Shown one piece after another: positions 26,022-35,160 of a stretch of 64,000 bases of DNA. The notes below the pieces were generated by a model. That model was given only the letters and a program-made list of their open reading frames with translations. It searched no databases and had not been told where the DNA came from. Made by a program: the position numbers and the translations under genes. The stretch spans positions 3,906,001 through 3,970,000 of the forward strand of contig OZ245894.1 of NCBI GenBank assembly GCA_965229635.1, given 5' to 3'. This DNA is from BQJU01 sp965229635 (GTDB taxonomy: Bacteria > Bacteroidota > Bacteroidia > Chitinophagales > Saprospiraceae). Within the stretch, counting starts at the first letter, position 1. Every line of letters starts with the position of its first letter.

Positions 26022-28076
26022 TTATTGCTTGCTGAAAACCATAGTTGAACTATTGTCTTCTGTTTGGATTTCCAAAATGTACTGACCACTTGTCAGATCG
26101 TGGATATCCAATTCCAATTGATTATTGCCGGCCGAAAGATCATAGGAGAAGTTCTTAATATTTCTTCCCAATACATCCTTGAGGATTAGGTTCGCCTGAC
26201 CATTGATCGGGCTGTCCAACTGTACATTCACCACACTTGTGGCCGGATTAGGATATAAATTGGCCACCGGAGTGCCATTGTTTATGCTGGCCAATCCAGA
26301 GAAGCTGTAGGGCACGCGGAATGCCGGAAAGTTGCTAAAGCTAGTCGTACGCTCGCCACACACGGCCGCTACCCGGTATTGGTAAAATCCACCGGCAGCC
26401 AACCCTTCTAGTGTCACGCTATTAGTATTCACCATTACTTCCTGCCATTGAGCAGCGCCCGCTTCCCGGTATTGAAATACATAAGCTTCAGAGCCGGTGT
26501 GTGCCCAGCTGATGGTAATATCGTTGTCATTCACGGTGATAGAACCGCTACCTTTACCGGGAGATTTGCAGTTGTACAATTCAAATAAAGAGACCGTACC
26601 GCTCTCTTCACTAGCCGTGACAATCAGTTCGCTACCAGTAGGTGATTTGGTCGCATCGATGTAAATGATCGCTTCCGGAGCCACATCAATCTCGTAGTTG
26701 TTTACGTAGTCTACGAAGTAGGACGCTTGTGGCACTGTGATATTATAAATCATAAAGCCGCCAGCTCTTTCCAATCCGATGAAGGCGTAGGTCTGTCCAT
26801 TTTTCTCCACAATGGCCAATGCTTCAGGCTCGGGGCCTTTGTCATCACTTCTACCGTCGAAAGAATCTTCAGCTCCCTGGGAATTGAAAAGCGTTGGCAA
26901 CTTTTGGGCAATAATGGTTTCAAAATCATCTTTGCTGTCAAAAACCAGTTGGCCATTTTTATCCCAAATACTGAAAGAACGGGCGCCGTAGCTGTAGATT
27001 TGATCCACGTCACCGTCGCCATCAACATCTCCCTGAGAAGAGGTTGCTTTCAGCCGGCCTAGTACTTCGTCTTCTTGTAGTTCCTCCGCATTGGGATAAG
27101 CAATGGGGTCCAAAACCAGGTCCTTCACTCTTTCTTCTTCGCTGTAACCGTCATAGTCGCGGGCATCTCCCTCGTTGGCAGTTACCAGATAGGTGGAGCC
27201 AATAGCCTGATAGGCAACAATGGCATCTGGCAGATACATACCCAATACCGGGTAATTTTGCATATTGATCACATCATCACGATCACTGGCGTCCATTTTG
27301 TTACCGGGCAGGCTGTGGTCCTTGTAGCCCAGGCCTTTTAGTGCAACGACAGTAGCGCTCTCAATGTCAACAATGGCAATAGCATTGTTTTCCTGGCAGA
27401 TTACGTAAGCAGTTTTGCCATCGGCATCAATCGCCACGAATTCCGGTTCGAGGTCCTGAGCAACGGTAGCCTGACCATTGTTACCAAAAATACGGATAGA
27501 AGGCTCCAATGTCTGTCCATTAAAGGCAGTGAAATCTGCGGTGGCTGCCGTGGCATTCTCAGGGCCATTACTCAGGTCAATAACGGAAACAGAACCTTCT
27601 GGATCAATGGTGTAATCATCATTTGGTTCGCCTTCATTGGCTACTAAAACCTTGCTACCGTCAGGTGTGAAAATGACCATATCGGGCAGTGATCCAACCG
27701 TTACCTCACCCAAGGTAGTTCCATCAGCATCAAAGAAACGGACCATTCCTGGTTCCTGGGTATCTTCATTGGCGATGCTAGCGGCCAGAATACCATTGAA
27801 GAAGGCTACACTGGTGAGGTCTCCATCGGGAACGGCAATTTGTTGCACCAGAGTAGGGTTTGCCGGATCGGTGATCGAAACGACATCAATGGCATTGTCG
27901 CCAGCATTGGTGAAAAACAATTGCTGACTAACGGGGTCATAGGTCACAATTTCTGCTGCTGCAGAATTGCCGGTAAAGTAGGTGGAAAGGTACTTAACGC
28001 TCAGTTCCTGAGCTGATAGGTTGTAGGTGCTTACCATGGCAATGCATAGTAACAATGGGTAAAGGTTCCTTTTCAT
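26022..28076 (-). CDS. Choice-of-anchor I family protein with Fn3 and T9SS type A sorting domain
   Basis: 684 residues with a signal peptide (LLLCIAMVSTYNLSAQ). Residues about 25-500 match the choice-of-anchor I propeller: YDPVSQQLFFTNAGDNAIDVV, GSLPDMVIFTPDGSKVLVA, VANEGEPNDDYTIDPEG, LEPEFVAIDADGKTAYV, TANEGDARDYDGYSEEERV and PEALAIVEKNGQTYAFIGLE. A fibronectin type III domain (about 510-600) follows, then a type A T9SS tail (NLYPNPATSVVNVQLD ... LKDVLGRNI ... DIHDLTSGQYILEIQT). Related proteins include secreted alkaline-phosphatase-like proteins, but no phosphatase site is visible. It is likely attached to the surface. Confidence 0.88.
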   Translation of the reverse strand: MKRNLYPLLLCIAMVSTYNLSAQELSVKYLSTYFTGNSAAAEIVTYDPVSQQLFFTNAGDNAIDVVSITDPANPTLVQQIAVPDGDLTSVAFFNGILAASIANEDTQEPGMVRFFDADGTTLGEVTVGSLPDMVIFTPDGSKVLVANEGEPNDDYTIDPEGSVSVIDLSNGPENATAATADFTAFNGQTLEPSIRIFGNNGQATVAQDLEPEFVAIDADGKTAYVICQENNAIAIVDIESATVVALKGLGYKDHSLPGNKMDASDRDDVINMQNYPVLGMYLPDAIVAYQAIGSTYLVTANEGDARDYDGYSEEERVKDLVLDPIAYPNAEELQEDEVLGRLKATSSQGDVDGDGDVDQIYSYGARSFSIWDKNGQLVFDSKDDFETIIAQKLPTLFNSQGAEDSFDGRSDDKGPEPEALAIVEKNGQTYAFIGLERAGGFMIYNITVPQASYFVDYVNNYEIDVAPEAIIYIDATKSPTGSELIVTASEESGTVSLFELYNCKSPGKGSGSITVNDNDITISWAHTGSEAYVFQYREAGAAQWQEVMVNTNSVTLEGLAAGGFYQYRVAAVCGERTTSFSNFPAFRVPYSFSGLASINNGTPVANLYPNPATSVVNVQLDSPINGQANLILKDVLGRNIKNFSYDLSAGNNQLELDIHDLTSGQYILEIQTEDNSSTMVFSKQ

Positions 28077-28194
28077 AATAGGGAATTAATCTTTGATGAA
28101 AAATAAATGTGAAGGGGGGCAAAGACGAATTCCAAAAGTATCTCACCATTTATAAGTACAGGTTAATTTAGTTTTAATTTTATGTAAATTGAAA

Positions 28195-28234
28195 GGGGGT
28201 TAATAGAAGTCAAAAAAGACTTCTATTAACCCCC
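28195..28234 (-). terminator. Perfect 17-bp hairpin downstream of the alpha-2-macroglobulin gene
   Basis: GGGGGTTAATAGAAGTC and GACTTCTATTAACCCCC pair perfectly around a six-A loop. It lies 18 bases beyond the stop of the gene at 28253 and is probably its terminator, although the T-run after it on the minus strand is short (CTTTC). Confidence 0.65.
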
Positions 28235-28252
28235 TAGTTATCAACTTTGACC

Positions 28253-31200
28253 CTAAATACCTTTCGGGCTACCTACTTCTACCCATCTTCCTGCGGTTTG
28301 AGCATTGATGGAATTATCGTACATGGCTTCACAGGAAACGGCCGGTAGATAAAAACGCCCCTGGTAAGCGGCATTTAACTGTACATAGTAAGTTTGTGTT
28401 TTCTTGGAGAATATATCAAAGAAGGTATTGACCCGATCATCGCGATAATCGCGGTATTCGGGGCGACTGGTTTCCTTGATGTAATCTACCTGATCCATTC
28501 GGGTATTCACCACTTCCCAACCTGAAGGGAAGATTTGTTGCAGCGCCATTTCCCGGTAAGGGATATCTCTGATGCCCGGGTGCGTAATGCTCACAGCAGC
28601 AATAAAGTCGGTGCCTTGCGGCAAACTGGCCGGATCAATGGTTTTACCTTCCAGATCCTTGTATGCCACTGCGATCCGCAGGTTGTTTTCTTCCGGTGTT
28701 TCCTCGCCGGCAACGGGTTGTCCACGCAAGATCAATCGGGCAAAAAGTACGGATGAATTAGGATTTTTGACCTTAAATTGGCGAATGCCTTCACTCTCTA
28801 CCGGCACCTCAATTTGCATCAACGGATGGGGCGAACCAGCGTTGAAGGTTTGTCCGCTGCCCAGTTGATAGGCGAATTGTAGCTTTTGGGCGGTACCCCC
28901 TTCCCCAACATATTTGCCAACTGAAAGCAGGCAGAAAGAGATAGTTTGAGTACTGTGCCAGCGCTGACTGCTGAGTTGTTCGGAAATGTATTTGACCAGG
29001 GTTGCTGCGTCATTTTTGCGGTCCAGCAATATCAAGGTCTCCAGAATCATGGCCCGGTCGCGGAGGTCAGAACCGTAAGTGTAGGCCAATTCCTGGTAGG
29101 CCTCTATATTGGTGCTTAGCTGATCAATGATTTGACCGGCAATTTCTTTCTTACCGGCTACAGCATAGGCTGCCGCCAAACGCCATTTTGCGGCCAGGTT
29201 AAGGTTTTTGCGTTCCCGCAAGCGGTTCATCGCCCCCATTTCTGGTTTACCTGCCAGCGCCAATGTATAGAGGCGATAGGCCTGATCCAACTCGTAGCCC
29301 TGCCAGTTATAGAAGCCATACTCTACCTTATCTCCATCCCACATGCGTGCTACTTTTTTCTGGAACTGCATCCATTTCTCCAACATGCCCGGAGGTAGGC
29401 TATACCCCAATGTCTTGGCTTCCAAAAGGAAGTGTCCGGCATAACTGCTAGACCAGTGATTGACTCCGGAATTGCCGGGCCAATAGGTGAAGCCACCCAG
29501 AGAGGTTTGGAATAGTTTCAGGCGTTCGATAGTGGCTTCTATATTTCTGGGTATTTGTCCCTTTTGTTTATCACTCAATTCCATGAGGCGGCCAACATAA
29601 AGCTGCGGAAATCCTCCGGAGAGGGTTTGTTCCAGACAGCCATAAGGGTATCGAAGCAGGTAGTTCAGGCGCTCTCCCAAATTGATGGGTGGAATATTTG
29701 ATACTTCTAAAATGCCTTCGTTAGTGCCCAACATACCAAAGGGGGCAAAACTAGCTGTCCACTCTTCATTGGCTTGCAACACCTTTTCTTGCACCTTCGT
29801 CATTACAGGATTAGGATTGCGCACCTGAATTTCGATTTCCTGACTGGCTTTCTCTCCATTTCCTTCGGCGTTGACTACAAAGCGGGCAATGCCGGCTTTT
29901 TCGCCTACGGTGAAGCGGAAATTGGCCATTTTATCACCAGGGCGCGAAAAGCTTAGTGTTTGGCTGGAGCTCCCATCAAAATTGACCAGCCCACTTTTTT
30001 CTTCTACCCGGATGGTGGCTTGTTTGACCTTTTGGTCCATCGCAAATACATTGACCGGCAGGCTTATGGACTCTCCCGGGCCAAGTACACGGGGTAGGGT
30101 AGCGAGTACCATTAGTGGCTTCTTCACCGGTACGGATTTATCCCAGGCACCGTAAGCTCCGCTGGCATTATTGGCCACTACCATCGTACGGACGGCTCCA
30201 ACGTAGTTGGGCAGCGTGATTTCGTGCTTGGCCTTTCCACCTTTTTTGAGGTAAAATGGTCCCAGGTGTCTGACCACTGGCTTAAACCGATTGGCCTGTT
30301 CGTCTTTTTTAGGGGTCACCAATTCGGCATCACCACCAATACTCAAAACGCGTTCCAACTCAGCCCCGTAGGCCCCAAGTACCTGGTCGTACATATCCCA
30401 GGTTTGCACCCCAAGTGCTTCCCGGGCATAGAAGGTTTTCCATGGATTGGGCGTTTCAAATCGGGTTAATCCCAAAAGTCCTTCATCCACCACAGAAATG
30501 GTATAGGCCATGGGTCTGCCGTCTTTTTCTTCAACTTCCACGGTAAAAGTTGCTTCAGGTGCTAATTCCTCCGGCATTTTGGCCACAGGTGCCAACTTGG
30601 TAGCCGGATCTTCTACTTCAATAGGGATGACACCGTACATGCGAATCGGTAAGTCATTCTCCACCTGAGCGTGTGGCTGCAGAAAGGCAACGTGGGCATA
30701 AATGGTAGGCGTCATTTCTGCCGTTGTCTTGAAGGTCACCTTATTTTCCCCCTTGATGGCTTCCGACCAGAAGGACTGGATTACCTTGCTGCCATTTTCC
30801 AGCGTGATCAATGCGCGGCCCTGCTCCGCAGTAGGAATATTTAGTGTAACAGTTTCCCCTACATTGTATTTGGCTTTATCGGAGGAGAAATTGAGCATGG
30901 CTGCCGCCTGGCGGCCTTCATCATCTTCTCCGTACCAGGGATAACCGGCGTAGAAATAATCACCGGAACAGTGACCGCTTTCCGTATCACAAACCCGCAC
31001 CAAATAGCGTCCCCATTCGTCAATTTTTAGGTTCCAGCTGGCTTCACCCTGACCATTGGTGGTTACATTGGTGGTTTCGGTGGCGTCATAGTGGTTACTT
31101 GAATTGTAGCGGGTAGCCTGATCGTAGCCATTGTCCCACCACCAACGCCATTCCACCTTGTAAAGGCCGATTTTCAGGTTGCGGTTGCTTTTGGGCTGAC

Positions 31201-33844
31201 CGTTTTCGTCAACAGCTACGAAGTTGATCTTTTCCTCCTGCTCCAGTTCAAGGCGGTTTTCTCCGTAGGGACTTTTGGGTAAGTTGACTCCCGTGTAAAC
31301 CGTAAACGGGGAATATGGCATGGTGATGTTGTCAGTGCTGAAATCGCCGCCTTTTTCAAATACCCGTGTTTTAAAGCTGGCTTGTAACTTACCGGGCAAC
31401 AATTTGCTATTGGTCAAATTGGCCTGAAAGCTGGCGACGCCCTGCTCATTGAGCTTGCCGTCAAAGATTGTTTTTGGTTCAGAGTCTACCCGTCGTGCCG
31501 GATCGTCAAATTCAAAGTCTTTATATTTATCAAACGCGGTATTTACGGCCCGAATTTCTGTTTCGACCTTGGCCTCCAGGTTACCTGCCGGTGCACCGTG
31601 CAACCAGCTGGAACGCAATTTGGCAGTGATGGGTTCATCAGCTGCGCTGAGGTAGTCTTTGCCGAAATCCAGCTCGATCTTTAATCGGTTGGGCTTCACT
31701 GTCTCCACTCGGATCACCTTTTCAAAGGTCGCGCCTCCTGCCATCACTTTGGCCATCCACGGGCCGGTAGGTGAGTCGAAAGAAGTGGTAAAATGCAGCG
31801 GATACAGATTTTCGACATTTTCGGTGGTCGTTTGACTCAGGTATTTCTGGCCTCTGGGATCGGTAACCTCAAAGGAAATCGGATAGTTGGGTGGTAGCTT
31901 ATTCAGTTTGTCTTCCAGAATAAAATGCAGGAAGATGGAGTCACCGGGACGCCATACACCACGTTCGCCGTAGAAGTAGCCCTTCAGTCCTTTTTTGGCC
32001 ACTACACCGGATACATCAAAACGGCTGAGCGACAAGGAATACCCATCCTGCAATTTCAAATAGCCCTTTTGCTCGCCTTGCCTGGCCACCAATACAAATG
32101 GCTTTCTTGACAATTCCACTTGTACCATGCCTTTGGCATCGGTTTTGGCCTCTTGAATAAGCTGTTGCTGAAAGTCATAGAACTGTAGATTGGCACCGGC
32201 AACAGGATCGGTGGAACGGAGGTCGGCTACTGTTATAAAAAAGGAATTATTTTGGCCTCCTTTAGCAATGATACCCAGGTTGGAAGCGATCACATTTCGA
32301 CTGATAAAGCGGTCAGAGTTGTAATAGGCCGGGTAACAGGGATCTTCACGTTGTGACCAGTTGTAATTGTTGTAATATCCATCCGGTCCATACCAGTATT
32401 CCATCATGCTTTGCGGCTCGCCATCTTCGTCAAGCTGTGTCTCCAGGTTGTTAACAGGTGTTGCTTCTTCATCCTGATTTGAACAGAAATAGTTGGCATT
32501 TTCCGGAAGGAAACCAATTCTGATCTGGTAAATGGCTTCGTTGTCGGTCTTGATCAACTCGCTGAGGTCCAACGCATAACGATTCCAGTCGCCGGCGCTG
32601 GCATTGGGGTTGAGGTTTTGTAGTGGTATCTCCTTTTGCATGACAATGCGCCCCACCTGACGCAGTGAATTATTGCCGTCCAGGCGATTGGTTTGCAAAA
32701 ATTGAAGGATGTTATTATTAAAGATTTTGAAGACTTCTACCTGCACTGCATTCAGGGCAATCGCCTCAAATGGAAACACCAGCCCTTCCGAATTAGGCAT
32801 TACCACACCACGGCCTACCAGACGTACCTCCGGCTTACGTGATTCGAAGGTTAGAAACCACTTGCTCGGATTCTTCATGGCGGCATTATTGGTGTTTTTG
32901 ATGCCGATATTGACTGTCAATTGCTGTTCGCCGGAGAGCCTCCCTGAGGGATAGGCACGCAATTGATTTCCATCAATAATATACCGGAAATTGCCATTAA
33001 AACCAGTGATGCCAATTAACCCATCTGGGCGCTGAGATTCCAACAATGGGTCAGAAAAACTAATCAAAATATACTGATCCTGACCCTGAATGATCTTGGC
33101 GTCGATGACCTTAAAATCAGACAAAGAGGGCACTTCAATATTGCGGCTGTCTTTGATATCTACATTGAGGTCACCGCCGTTCCAGGTCAAATCGACCGAA
33201 GAAGGTTGCTCTCCACGATTAATGCCCGTGATGGTAAAGTTGTGCACCATGCCTTCGCCGTCGTGGCTCCAGTCAATGGCCAGATTACTGCCCTTTTGAT
33301 TGGCATTCAACACTTTTTCTACCGTTTCAGCTTCAGCAAAATCCGAGGTTCTAAGCGTTCCTTTTAGTTCTTGCTTGCTTAAATCCTTGGGGTTAGGTGC
33401 GTTAAAACCATCAATCGACACTTCCATATACTGATCGCGGGTGCGGAAGTCAAATTCGAAGCTCTTGGCATCAGCCGGGAGGTTATCAAACACTTTACTG
33501 AGCTGTACCGTTGCCACATAAGAGGTGCCCGAGAGTAGGGGAGTGGTGGGACTGAAAAGCAGGGTATGCTCGTTTTCCCAGGTGGCCTCACCATCAATGG
33601 AGGGAGAAAAACTGATGATCCCGTCAGCTTCCTGTCCGATTTGGTCGGCACTGGCCACCATACTGGCAAATTGCACCCGAATTGGAGCAGTGCGAGAAAT
33701 GACACCGGAGGTGAAGCCATAGACGTAGGCACTGACACTTTCCGGCATTTTTTGGGCGCGGTTTTCGCGATTACAGGAGATGAATTGGAGGCCCATGGCA
33801 AAAATAAGGCCGAGGGTAAGGAGGGATGAAATTCTGTTGATCAT
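28253..33844 (-). CDS. Alpha-2-macroglobulin family lipoprotein with thioester motif
   Basis: 1863 residues. The N-terminus is a lipoprotein signal (LIFAMGLQFISC, Cys at about 24). The MG domains start at about 45. The MG2 signature GYFYGERGVWRPGDSIFL is at about residue 625, and the complement-like part has PYGCLEQTLSGGFPQLYV at about 1400, so the GCxEQ thioester is intact. A terpenoid-like helical domain (LGGFTYWPGNSG...) and a C-terminal receptor-like region follow. Bacterial members are thought to trap foreign proteases that reach the periplasm, often beside the peptidoglycan synthase PBP1c; no pbpC gene is present here. It is one of the largest genes in the window and is followed by a perfect hairpin. 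Confidence 0.93.
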   Translation of the reverse strand: MINRISSLLTLGLIFAMGLQFISCNRENRAQKMPESVSAYVYGFTSGVISRTAPIRVQFASMVASADQIGQEADGIISFSPSIDGEATWENEHTLLFSPTTPLLSGTSYVATVQLSKVFDNLPADAKSFEFDFRTRDQYMEVSIDGFNAPNPKDLSKQELKGTLRTSDFAEAETVEKVLNANQKGSNLAIDWSHDGEGMVHNFTITGINRGEQPSSVDLTWNGGDLNVDIKDSRNIEVPSLSDFKVIDAKIIQGQDQYILISFSDPLLESQRPDGLIGITGFNGNFRYIIDGNQLRAYPSGRLSGEQQLTVNIGIKNTNNAAMKNPSKWFLTFESRKPEVRLVGRGVVMPNSEGLVFPFEAIALNAVQVEVFKIFNNNILQFLQTNRLDGNNSLRQVGRIVMQKEIPLQNLNPNASAGDWNRYALDLSELIKTDNEAIYQIRIGFLPENANYFCSNQDEEATPVNNLETQLDEDGEPQSMMEYWYGPDGYYNNYNWSQREDPCYPAYYNSDRFISRNVIASNLGIIAKGGQNNSFFITVADLRSTDPVAGANLQFYDFQQQLIQEAKTDAKGMVQVELSRKPFVLVARQGEQKGYLKLQDGYSLSLSRFDVSGVVAKKGLKGYFYGERGVWRPGDSIFLHFILEDKLNKLPPNYPISFEVTDPRGQKYLSQTTTENVENLYPLHFTTSFDSPTGPWMAKVMAGGATFEKVIRVETVKPNRLKIELDFGKDYLSAADEPITAKLRSSWLHGAPAGNLEAKVETEIRAVNTAFDKYKDFEFDDPARRVDSEPKTIFDGKLNEQGVASFQANLTNSKLLPGKLQASFKTRVFEKGGDFSTDNITMPYSPFTVYTGVNLPKSPYGENRLELEQEEKINFVAVDENGQPKSNRNLKIGLYKVEWRWWWDNGYDQATRYNSSNHYDATETTNVTTNGQGEASWNLKIDEWGRYLVRVCDTESGHCSGDYFYAGYPWYGEDDEGRQAAAMLNFSSDKAKYNVGETVTLNIPTAEQGRALITLENGSKVIQSFWSEAIKGENKVTFKTTAEMTPTIYAHVAFLQPHAQVENDLPIRMYGVIPIEVEDPATKLAPVAKMPEELAPEATFTVEVEEKDGRPMAYTISVVDEGLLGLTRFETPNPWKTFYAREALGVQTWDMYDQVLGAYGAELERVLSIGGDAELVTPKKDEQANRFKPVVRHLGPFYLKKGGKAKHEITLPNYVGAVRTMVVANNASGAYGAWDKSVPVKKPLMVLATLPRVLGPGESISLPVNVFAMDQKVKQATIRVEEKSGLVNFDGSSSQTLSFSRPGDKMANFRFTVGEKAGIARFVVNAEGNGEKASQEIEIQVRNPNPVMTKVQEKVLQANEEWTASFAPFGMLGTNEGILEVSNIPPINLGERLNYLLRYPYGCLEQTLSGGFPQLYVGRLMELSDKQKGQIPRNIEATIERLKLFQTSLGGFTYWPGNSGVNHWSSSYAGHFLLEAKTLGYSLPPGMLEKWMQFQKKVARMWDGDKVEYGFYNWQGYELDQAYRLYTLALAGKPEMGAMNRLRERKNLNLAAKWRLAAAYAVAGKKEIAGQIIDQLSTNIEAYQELAYTYGSDLRDRAMILETLILLDRKNDAATLVKYISEQLSSQRWHSTQTISFCLLSVGKYVGEGGTAQKLQFAYQLGSGQTFNAGSPHPLMQIEVPVESEGIRQFKVKNPNSSVLFARLILRGQPVAGEETPEENNLRIAVAYKDLEGKTIDPASLPQGTDFIAAVSITHPGIRDIPYREMALQQIFPSGWEVVNTRMDQVDYIKETSRPEYRDYRDDRVNTFFDIFSKKTQTYYVQLNAAYQGRFYLPAVSCEAMYDNSINAQTAGRWVEVGSPKGI

Positions 33845-34187
33845 GTTTAGATGGCTTTAAGGTAATATATTGTCTATCAGCGACCTATGTTGTGTGAAGA
33901 ACATGGTCCGCTATTAGATTGCTGCGTTAAATTCATATACTTTGCTAACGAGGAAAAGGGTAAATGGGCATTGGACAAAACCCTTATTGGCTGCTTTTGT
34001 TAGCTTTACAACCGAATGATGATGACAACTAGTCACGCTAGTGGATTGATGCAGAAATAATTGACATTGAATGTTCAGCATAATCAATGCTTAGAGCCTG
34101 AAAAAAGGATCAAATATTTCGGACTAGTCCCACTAGTTTCAAACGACCCCAAGATAAGCATTTATTGTTGATTGGAAAAATAAATTT
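33845..34187. other. 343-bp divergent intergenic region with repeat copy C
   Basis: This holds the promoter region of the alpha-2-macroglobulin gene and of the LON-domain gene. The only recognisable structure is repeat copy C (34028-34137); no coding sequence is apparent. Confidence 0.5.
34028..34137 (+). repeat. ACTAGT intergenic repeat, copy C (110 bp, most complete)
   Basis: The left end is ACTAGTCACGCTAGTGG and the right end is GGACTAGTCCCACTAGT, so each end carries two ACTAGT-like words three bases apart in mirror order. The interior is nearly the same as in copy B. It is not next to a stop codon; it lies between two divergent genes. Confidence 0.85.
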
Positions 34188-34823
34188 ATGAGTCAGGTAC
34201 TGCCACTATTTCCTTTGCAGATTGTCGTATTTCCAGGAGAACAGTTGAACCTTCACATTTTTGAGCCAAGGTATCAGCAGTTGATCAAGGAGTGTGAGGA
34301 GGAAGGCCTTTCTTTTGGCATTCCCGCTTACATCAATGGCAAAATGCGCGATATTGGCACCCAGATTCAGTTGGAAACAGTGGAAAAGCGGTATCCATCC
34401 GGTGAAATGGACATCAAGACACGTGGAACGGGCCTATTTGGCATCAAGGAGTTTTTTAATCCCCTGCCCGATAAGCTCTATTCCGGCGCACAGGTGGAAT
34501 TGATCGAATTTCAGACCAATGAATCCTACCAACTCAATGAACAGATTCTGGAGCACATGCGGCAGCTTTTCCAAATGTTACAAATCAATAAAGAGCTGCC
34601 CGCTGATGCTTCAACCTTCAAAACCTATGACTGGGGACATCAGGTGGGCTTTTCCATCCAGCAGGAATACGATCTGCTTTGTCTGGTGGATGCCAAGGAA
34701 CGCCAGGACTTTATGCTGAGTCACCTGACCCAATTATTGCCCGCAGTGAAAAATATGGAAGAAATCCGGCAGAAAGCTCAGATGAACGGCCACTTCAGAA
34801 ACATCATCCCCCCGGAATTATAG
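34188..34823 (+). CDS. Stand-alone LON substrate-binding domain protein
   Basis: 211 residues. It consists of the N-terminal substrate-binding domain of Lon protease without ATPase or protease parts: VLPLFPLQIVVFPGEQLNLHIFEPRYQQLI, then SFGIPAYINGKMRDIGTQIQL, the GLFGIKEFFNPLP segment, and a helical C-terminus. Stand-alone members are common in bacteria; their task is not settled, with peptide binding likely. The ATG follows the repeat copy C region by about 50 bases. Confidence 0.88.
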   Translation: MSQVLPLFPLQIVVFPGEQLNLHIFEPRYQQLIKECEEEGLSFGIPAYINGKMRDIGTQIQLETVEKRYPSGEMDIKTRGTGLFGIKEFFNPLPDKLYSGAQVELIEFQTNESYQLNEQILEHMRQLFQMLQINKELPADASTFKTYDWGHQVGFSIQQEYDLLCLVDAKERQDFMLSHLTQLLPAVKNMEEIRQKAQMNGHFRNIIPPEL

Positions 34824-35160
34824 AAGGCCTGGAAAGCTTATAAAGCTAAAAAGACCACACAAGTATCAGGGATAGTTTAGGACCCCCAAAAAAACATGAA
34901 TAAGGCCGCTAATGTGGATCGGTAATCCCCTTGTCTCACGAAGAGAAACCAGATTTGAACCTGGTCTGAGGCCCGCCCTAGTCACATCAAGTCTAACCCT
35001 AATTTTATAAGTGTTGGATCCAAACTTTTTGATACTTGCGCGGTATCTTTTTCAACACTTGTGATAGCGTTGAGTTCACAAGGTATTGACTATTTTTTTC
35101 TTTGTCAAGCGGAGGAAGGGAGATAGTTTCTGTTTTAGAAATGGGTTAACTTCTTTTTTC
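34824..35160. other. 337-bp gap with nested inverted repeats
   Basis: No coding sequence. A nested dyad is seen at 35009-35060: outer arms AAGTGTTG and CAACACTT, inner arms GATAC and GTATC around a seven-base loop. A second dyad (TTGAC...GTCAA) follows near 35085-35110. An ACCAG...CTGGT sequence at 34947-34965 looks like a tRNA T-arm on the minus strand but no tRNA can be folded around it. Confidence 0.45.

Noticed and set aside
34941..34968. tRNA T-arm-like sequence (minus strand, TTCAAAT loop between CCAG and CTGG)
   Set aside because: No matching acceptor stem, anticodon arm or D-arm can be placed around it, so no tRNA gene is called.
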